Part shown: positions 59,462 through 64,000 of the stretch, piece after piece
Numbering within the stretch: the stretch's first letter is position 1
Layout: each line of letters begins with the position of its first letter
Source of the DNA: Shewanella putrefaciens
GTDB taxonomy: Bacteria; Pseudomonadota; Gammaproteobacteria; Enterobacterales; Shewanellaceae
Reading direction: 5' to 3'
Assembly (NCBI RefSeq): GCF_016406325.1
Contig: NZ_CP066370.1
Span: forward strand, 2,852,001-2,916,000
Length of the DNA: 64,000 nt
Notes under the pieces: generated by a model
Databases searched by the model: none
What the model was told of the DNA's origin: nothing
What the model saw: the letters and a program-made list of their open reading frames with translations, nothing else
Program-made: the position numbers and the translations under genes

Positions 59462-60536
59462 GGGGTTTCTCCAAAGGCAATACAACCGCCGATTTTGCGC
59501 GAGGAAAAACTAACGAAACAGTACAGCCCTTATTCGGTAGGCAGCGAAGTTGTATTTCTCCGCCATGATTACGCACAACCGATTGCACAACGGCTAATCC
59601 AAGTCCTGTCCCTTGAGCTTTGGTGGTGAAAAAAGGTTCCATCACTTTTTGCTGCATCTTCGCATCTAACCCTTTGCCATTATCAATAACCTCTAGCATT
59701 AATTGATCCTTTGACTCTGTGGCAAGGATACGGATCTGACTCGCTCCAGCTTCGAGGCTGTTGATGACAAGGTTATTAATTGCAGAACTTAGCGCGCTTG
59801 AATTTGCCAGTAATAATCCACTTGATGTATTAGTAAAGGAAAGTTTGCAACCTTGCTGCTCTGCAATTGGATCACAGTTTCCAATCACACTGACCATCAC
59901 ATCATTCAGGGAAACTAACTCGCCAAGCTCATCTTGACGGCCTTTTGCCATCAACAGCATATCGTTAACTTGTCTTTCCAATTCATTAAGTCTATCAACC
60001 AATTTCTGTTGAAACTTAGTCTTGGCAGAGTCTGATAATTTAGGGCTTGCTAAGTTCGAGGCATATAACAAGGCCGCAGAGAGTGGCGTACGGACTTGAT
60101 GGGCCAATGTCGCCACCATCTTACCAAGTGCAGATAACCGCTGCAGATGTGAAATATTTTTTTGTAAAAGACGAGTTTCAGTCAGATCCGTTAATACGAT
60201 TAACTGACCCGGCTCTGGAGTTAAAGGAGTAATGGCTAATTTGACTCGACGACCATTACGTAAAGACACTTCATGGCCATCATCTTCTTGAGGTGCAAAA
60301 GCACTATGAATCACATCAATCCAACGAGCACCACATAGAGAGTGCTCTAGCAATTCCACCGCGACGGGATTCGCGTCAGTGACAATACCATCACCATTTA
60401 AAATCACCACGCCAGAGGGCATCGCTTGTAAAATATGTTCCATTCGATTGGACATATTTGCGGCCTCACGCAGTTGGTTCCATTGTTTGCTAGTGTGCTT
60501 AAATGTCTCGATTTGCGCTAGTGGGTGGGCTGACAT
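59454..60536 (-). CDS. flrB: Flagellar sensor histidine kinase FlrB
   Basis: This kinase, the FlrC partner, has 360 residues. An N-terminal PAS-like domain (about 30-120, HILQAMPSGVVILNGDGIVTDANP) precedes a HisKA domain with phospho-His146 in ATLAHQVRTPLSAAL. The HATPase domain has NLVINSLEAGAS, IDNGKGLD and TTKAQGTGLGLAVVQS. There are no membrane helices, so it is cytoplasmic. The ATG at 60536 has CGGAG five bases upstream. A sigma54 site precedes it. Confidence 0.94.
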   Translation of the reverse strand: MSAHPLAQIETFKHTSKQWNQLREAANMSNRMEHILQAMPSGVVILNGDGIVTDANPVAVELLEHSLCGARWIDVIHSAFAPQEDDGHEVSLRNGRRVKLAITPLTPEPGQLIVLTDLTETRLLQKNISHLQRLSALGKMVATLAHQVRTPLSAALLYASNLASPKLSDSAKTKFQQKLVDRLNELERQVNDMLLMAKGRQDELGELVSLNDVMVSVIGNCDPIAEQQGCKLSFTNTSSGLLLANSSALSSAINNLVINSLEAGASQIRILATESKDQLMLEVIDNGKGLDAKMQQKVMEPFFTTKAQGTGLGLAVVQSVVRNHGGEIQLRCLPNKGCTVSLVFPRAKSAVVLPLEKPHV

Positions 60537-60573
60537 AGTCACTCCGTCAAAAAATTGCTTATGACGCAGTGAC

Positions 60574-60590
60574 TGCAGGTTCTATGCCAA
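60574..60590 (-). promoter_or_regulatory. Sigma54 promoter upstream of flrB
   Basis: The minus strand reads TTGGCATAGAACCTGCA, with GG-N10-GC spacing. It lies 38 bp upstream of flrB in the gap after flrA, as expected if FlrA turns on flrBC. Confidence 0.85.
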
Positions 60591-60645
60591 ATTAAAATTC
60601 AAATTTAATAAATTAAATCAATAGCATAACTTAAAATGCAAAAGA

Positions 60646-62079
60646 CTATTCTTTTGTCATTCCGTATTTCCGCATTTTTTCAACTAAGGTTGTACGGCGA
60701 ATCCCTAACATTTCAGCCGCTCGAGCAACAACATTATCCTGCAACTCAAGAGCTTGACGTATCATGTCAATTTCAAGCTCTGCCAACAAATCTTTAAGGT
60801 TAACGCCTTCAGGAGGTAGCTCATTTGGAAAACGTGTTTCAGGAATTTCAACGGGTTCTTCACTCGAAAAAATGGACGCTAAGGCATCACGCTCCTGTTG
60901 TTCTTCACTCATTTCTACGCAGTATTCGGGCACATCAATATGGCGATATTTAACGGGCAGATCATTAACATCAACCAAACCACCTGGATATAAAATGGTG
61001 AGTCGCTCAACTAAGTTAGATAACTCTCGAACGTTGCCAGACCATGCATGTTCCTTTAACGATTCTATTGCGCGTTGGGTAAAGCGCACTTTACCACGTC
61101 CCTCATTATATACACGGCTCACCAGCTCCTGTAGCAACAAAGGTACATCGTCTTTACGCTCGCTTAAGGCGGGCATTTCGATAGGGAAAACATTAAGGCG
61201 ATAGTAAAGGTCCTCACGGAACCAATTACCGCTGATCATGCTCTCTAGATCCCTATGGGTAGCCGCGACGACTCGAACATCCACGTTAATCGTCTTAGTT
61301 CCACCCACTCGTTCAAAAACTCGCTCTTGCAACACACGTAGCAATTTAACTTGCATCTGTAAGGGCATATCACCGATTTCATCAAGAAACAGTGTGCCAC
61401 CTTCAGCTAATTCAAAACGTCCTTTACGGGAACAAATGGCCCCTGTAAATGAACCTTTTTCATGACCAAACAGTTCACTTTCGAGTAATTCAGGAGGAAT
61501 AGCGCCACAGTTAACGGGAATAAAAGGACCATCACGACGTTCAGAAAGATAATGAATATTACGAGCAACGACCTCTTTACCCGTACCAGACTGGCCTAAC
61601 ACCAACACTGTTGCATCAGAGGTTGCGACCTGATTGATCAAGTGTCTTACATGAGCAATACCATCACTACGTCCAACTAAACTTCTAAAAAGCTTAGTTT
61701 GATTAGCACTTGTAGGTACTTGAGGACGTTTAACTTGGCCGTAAACTTGGCAAAAGTGCAGCAGTTCCGTTAATTGGGGATAGCTTAAGGGTTCTTCAAT
61801 TTGTCCAAGCACATTGGATACTTGAAAATCACCTATCTCGCCAAACAATAATATCGGTTGCCACGCGAACTGGGTCGCAAGCAATTTTATTGCATCACTT
61901 GGCATGGTATCAGTAAAGAGAACCAAAGCACGATAACGAGTATCTTGGAGATAAGAATTTAATTTTTCGGGAGCAATAACATCTATTTGCTCACCTAAAA
62001 ATTCAAATATGCAACACAGGCGACTTAGGCGCTCTGATGGGGTTCCGACAAGTAAAATTCGTTGATCTGTTTGCATCAT
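60646..62079 (-). CDS. flrA: Flagellar master regulator FlrA (FleQ-type sigma54 activator)
   Basis: FlrA is the top of the polar flagellar cascade and activates flrBC and class II genes with sigma54. The 477-residue protein has a FleQ-type N-terminal receiver-like domain (about 1-125). An AAA+ domain follows with Walker A GQSGTGKE near 172, the GSFTGA loop near 224 and GGTLFLDEIGDMP. The C-terminal Fis-type HTH carries NVVARAAEMLGIRRTTLVEKMRKYGM. In FleQ relatives the AAA+ domain also binds c-di-GMP. It is preceded by a 297-bp gap with a terminator. Confidence 0.95.
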   Translation of the reverse strand: MMQTDQRILLVGTPSERLSRLCCIFEFLGEQIDVIAPEKLNSYLQDTRYRALVLFTDTMPSDAIKLLATQFAWQPILLFGEIGDFQVSNVLGQIEEPLSYPQLTELLHFCQVYGQVKRPQVPTSANQTKLFRSLVGRSDGIAHVRHLINQVATSDATVLVLGQSGTGKEVVARNIHYLSERRDGPFIPVNCGAIPPELLESELFGHEKGSFTGAICSRKGRFELAEGGTLFLDEIGDMPLQMQVKLLRVLQERVFERVGGTKTINVDVRVVAATHRDLESMISGNWFREDLYYRLNVFPIEMPALSERKDDVPLLLQELVSRVYNEGRGKVRFTQRAIESLKEHAWSGNVRELSNLVERLTILYPGGLVDVNDLPVKYRHIDVPEYCVEMSEEQQERDALASIFSSEEPVEIPETRFPNELPPEGVNLKDLLAELEIDMIRQALELQDNVVARAAEMLGIRRTTLVEKMRKYGMTKE

Positions 62080-62313
62080 TCAGTAGGCCGTAAAGCTCTA
62101 ATATGTATTAATTTGCATTAATTATTTTATGATTAGTTGCTGTAAAAGCTTAACAAATTCAATGTAACAATCTGTGCCACCATCACTACTGTGATGAATA
62201 TTGTATTATCAGCAGTCGAGAAGCAAGCCTCAGATGCGCTTTATGCCAATCTGAGTTGATTTTAGTTCATTTATGCCATGATTCTAGCTACAAGAGTCAA
62301 TTTATTGACATTC

Positions 62314-62352
62314 GCCATAAAAAAAGCGCACAGAGTGCGCTTTTTTTATGGC
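62314..62352. terminator. Strong bidirectional intrinsic terminator
   Basis: GCCATAAAAAAAGCGCAC and its complement GTGCGCTTTTTTTATGGC form an 18-bp stem with loop AGA. The A and T runs give a U tract in both directions. It lies 25 bp after the fliS stop and separates the fliD-fliS unit from flrA. The rest of the 62080-62376 gap shows no other clear signal. Confidence 0.93.
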
Positions 62353-62376
62353 CCTTGACCCGTGTCCTAAATTACC

Positions 62377-62787
62377 TTAACTCGCGTCAGAATGGGAAGA
62401 CACATTATGCTTATCGGCAGGGATAGCATCCCAGCCTTCTTTAATAGTACGTAAAATATCACACACATCGTCTATTGCTTTCACATCATTATTCAAGTTA
62501 GCTTCTGAAATTTTTCGCAACATAAAATCATAAAGTTCACTTAAATTTTTTGCAATTTGGCCGCCTTCATCCATGTTCAAACTATTACTTAAACCCGTAA
62601 TAATACCGATCGCTTTATTAATATAAATACCTTTGTTTGCCAAATCATTTTGCTCGATAGCATAACGACTTTGTGCCAAACGTTGCAGTGCTCCAGCAAA
62701 CATTAACTGAATAATTCGATGCGGCGAAGCTACAGTGATCTCACTTTCTAACGAAACTTTACGATATGATTGCAGCGATCCTCTCAT
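62377..62787 (-). CDS. fliS: Flagellin export chaperone FliS
   Basis: FliS binds the C-terminus of flagellin and prevents premature assembly. The 136-residue helical protein starts MRGSLQSYRKVSLESEITVASPHRIIQLMFAGALQRLAQSRYAI and contains GIITGLSNSLNMDEGGQIAKNLSELYDFMLRKI, the family signature. It lies 6 bp after the FliT-like gene. Confidence 0.96.
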   Translation of the reverse strand: MRGSLQSYRKVSLESEITVASPHRIIQLMFAGALQRLAQSRYAIEQNDLANKGIYINKAIGIITGLSNSLNMDEGGQIAKNLSELYDFMLRKISEANLNNDVKAIDDVCDILRTIKEGWDAIPADKHNVSSHSDAS

Positions 62788-62793
62788 AAATAC

Positions 62794-63114
62794 CTACCTG
62801 TTTGAATCTATTGTCTCGTAAACACTAATTTGACGTTTATTCTTACTACCTGCATATAATAATGCTTGCCTATCGGCCATGATATGACTTGCCTTAACAG
62901 TGAACTCTTTAGTGAGGTCAAGCTGTCCTTGAAGATACTCAACATCCAATATGTTAGTATCTGTAACCAGCACATCGAGTAAAAGTTGACGTTCTCCAAC
63001 CAAGGCTTGCAAATTTGACACCAACTCATCAGTTTGAGGATCTTCTGCGGGAATAAGAGTTAACTGGTTGAGTGTCTCTATGAGAATCGTATTAAGTTCA
63101 TCAAGTTGTTTCAC
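62794..63114 (-). CDS. FliT/FlaI-like flagellar chaperone
   Basis: This 106-residue, mostly helical protein lies between fliD and fliS. The position matches flaI in Vibrio (flaH-flaI-flaJ, that is fliD-flaI-fliS) and fliT in enterobacteria. Sequence similarity within this family is weak; helices are at about 1-22, 27-55 and 60-90. The likely role is a FliD (cap) chaperone, inferred from position. Confidence 0.75.
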   Translation of the reverse strand: MKQLDELNTILIETLNQLTLIPAEDPQTDELVSNLQALVGERQLLLDVLVTDTNILDVEYLQGQLDLTKEFTVKASHIMADRQALLYAGSKNKRQISVYETIDSNR

Positions 63115-63125
63115 TAGACGCTTCC

Positions 63126-64000
63126 TTATCTACTCTTTTTAACGGCTCCTGGAAGAGAGTTTATACGATCAACTAAGCCGCTGCTCTGTTGGTTCAGTTG
63201 CCCAACGACAAGATCCATCGCATTAAACTGTTTTGTTAACCGCGCTGTTAGCTGTTCCATTTTAAGAGTAAAGGCTTCCCTTTGGTCAGCAAGCCTACTT
63301 TGCTGGTTAGTATAGCTTGTCTGTCTATCAGCAATCAGTCCTCTTGATTTTACATAAGTATTTGATACATCATAAAACCGATTTGCAAGGCCTTTTTCTG
63401 AGGTAGCAAATAGCGCTTCAATACTGGACATATCTTCAGACACGACTTTTGAGAGCTTAGTGTCGTCAATGGATAGATTGCCATTTCGATCTGTTTTGAT
63501 CCCAATATCATATAACGCAATAGTCCCCCCATTCTCTGTAGGTATTCGCTCACTCGAGATACTACGAAGTTGGGATTCTATTGAGCGGACCATAGAGTCG
63601 CCCTGCAATGCTGATGCCGTTTTTTTGTCTTTATCGTAAGATGACAACTTATTAACAGAATTAATCAAACTGTTATAAGAATCAACAAAAGCCTTAATGT
63701 TTGCTTTAACAGCATCAGTATCCTGCTCAATTTTAACTGTTGTTGTTTTGGAAAGATCAGCCTCAGTTAACTGTAACGTAACACCAGAAATTGCATTCTT
63801 AACTTCATTCGTTTGCGAAGTTACAGTTTGGCCATCAATATAGATCACTGCATTTTTGGCATCTTGTAATGTTGTAATATTACTTGCATCAAACATATCA
63901 CTGAGCCCTGAACCTGAAGTGTCAGTCGCAGTAATATTGATTTGATTATCCTCACCCGTTTTATTGGAACTAAAAACCAATCGACTACCAGCATCACTGG
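63126..64000 (-). CDS. fliD: Flagellar filament cap protein FliD (C-terminal part)
   Basis: The frame runs off the right edge, so the start is outside the window; the visible 290 or so residues are the C-terminal part. Signatures are DAGSRLVFSSNKTGEDN and GVTLQLTEADLSKTTTVKIEQDTDAVKANIKAFVDSYN near the middle. Next comes LQGDSMVRSIESQLRSI, then a C-terminal coiled coil with MEQLTARLTKQFNAMDLVVGQLNQQSSGL, the FliD_C domain. An internal TTG at 63980 is not the start; the frame is open beyond it. Confidence 0.96.
   Translation of the reverse strand, partial: SDAGSRLVFSSNKTGEDNQINITATDTSGSGLSDMFDASNITTLQDAKNAVIYIDGQTVTSQTNEVKNAISGVTLQLTEADLSKTTTVKIEQDTDAVKANIKAFVDSYNSLINSVNKLSSYDKDKKTASALQGDSMVRSIESQLRSISSERIPTENGGTIALYDIGIKTDRNGNLSIDDTKLSKVVSEDMSSIEALFATSEKGLANRFYDVSNTYVKSRGLIADRQTSYTNQQSRLADQREAFTLKMEQLTARLTKQFNAMDLVVGQLNQQSSGLVDRINSLPGAVKKSR

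Noticed and set aside
62100..62200. Possible sigma70 promoter upstream of flrA (TTTACA, 16 bases, TAATTA on the minus strand)
   Set aside because: Both boxes are weak matches in an AT-rich gap where such hits are expected by chance; not strong enough to annotate.

Overview
The window looks like chromosome from a polarly flagellated marine gammaproteobacterium, most likely Shewanella. The clues are the polar-type flagellar order (flrABC, fliEFGHIJ, fliK-flhB, flhA-flhF-flhG-fliA, cheYZAB, parC-parP-cheW), a large signal-peptide-bearing SLBB export protein, and the abundance of short dRS3/BIME-like palindromes and CTAG-rich tracts between genes. The genus is inferred from gene order and protein character; no database search was run.

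Bases 1-24,500 hold a surface-polysaccharide locus read almost entirely on the minus strand. In transcription order it runs: rfaH-like antiterminator (24422-23916); a 2.3 kb leader with three ops/JUMPstart-like sites, several hairpins and a 407-bp tandem repeat; SLBB export protein; a four-helix-bundle protein; wzz; rmlB; a broken four-helix-bundle gene; rmlA; three genes for a 3-acetamido-3,6-dideoxyhexose (ketoisomerase, acetyltransferase, aminotransferase); wzx; a hexapeptide acyltransferase; a GT2 glycosyltransferase; wzy; an Alg14/Alg13-like split transferase; a GT4 glycosyltransferase; a UDP-glucuronate-epimerase-like gene; ugd; and two wecA-type initiating transferases, ending at a clear intrinsic terminator near 708-745. 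The set describes a Wzx/Wzy-dependent polymer assembled on undecaprenyl phosphate, with dTDP-Fuc3NAc or dTDP-Qui3NAc and UDP-GlcA/GalA as precursors. The interior (about 5.8-11.2 kb) is AT-rich and looks like the exchangeable, serotype-specific part. A 75-bp ugd remnant at 5741-5815 is a scar of such exchange.

Bases 24,500-32,300 are a mixed junction: a POT-family peptide transporter (+), an RssB-like response regulator, an MlaA-family protein that lacks a lipobox, and, on the plus strand, a FliK-like protein followed by a small FlhB-C-terminus-like protein. A DUF2802-type protein begins the minus-strand chemotaxis/flagellar block.

Bases 32,300-64,000 are one continuous minus-strand flagellar/chemotaxis regulon. 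Reading downstream it starts with fliD (cut by the window edge), a FliT/FlaI-like chaperone and fliS, then a strong bidirectional terminator, the sigma54-activator cascade flrA-flrB-flrC, the basal body and export genes fliE-F-G-H-I-J, fliK-L-M-N-O-P-Q-R, flhB, flhA-flhF-flhG-fliA, and cheY-Z-A-B, an unknown membrane protein, parC, parP, cheW and a DUF2802-type gene. Good sigma54 (-24/-12) matches precede flrB, fliE, fliK and flhA, which fits FlrA/FlrC-driven class II/III control. ParC/ParP and FlhF/FlhG position the chemotaxis array and the flagellum at the pole.

No tRNA, rRNA, CRISPR array or intact insertion sequence was seen. The least ordinary signals are the repeated ops-hairpin leader with its 407-bp tandem repeat, the composite inverted-repeat elements scattered through accessory intergenic regions, and the FliK-like/FlhB-like pair outside the main flagellar operons.
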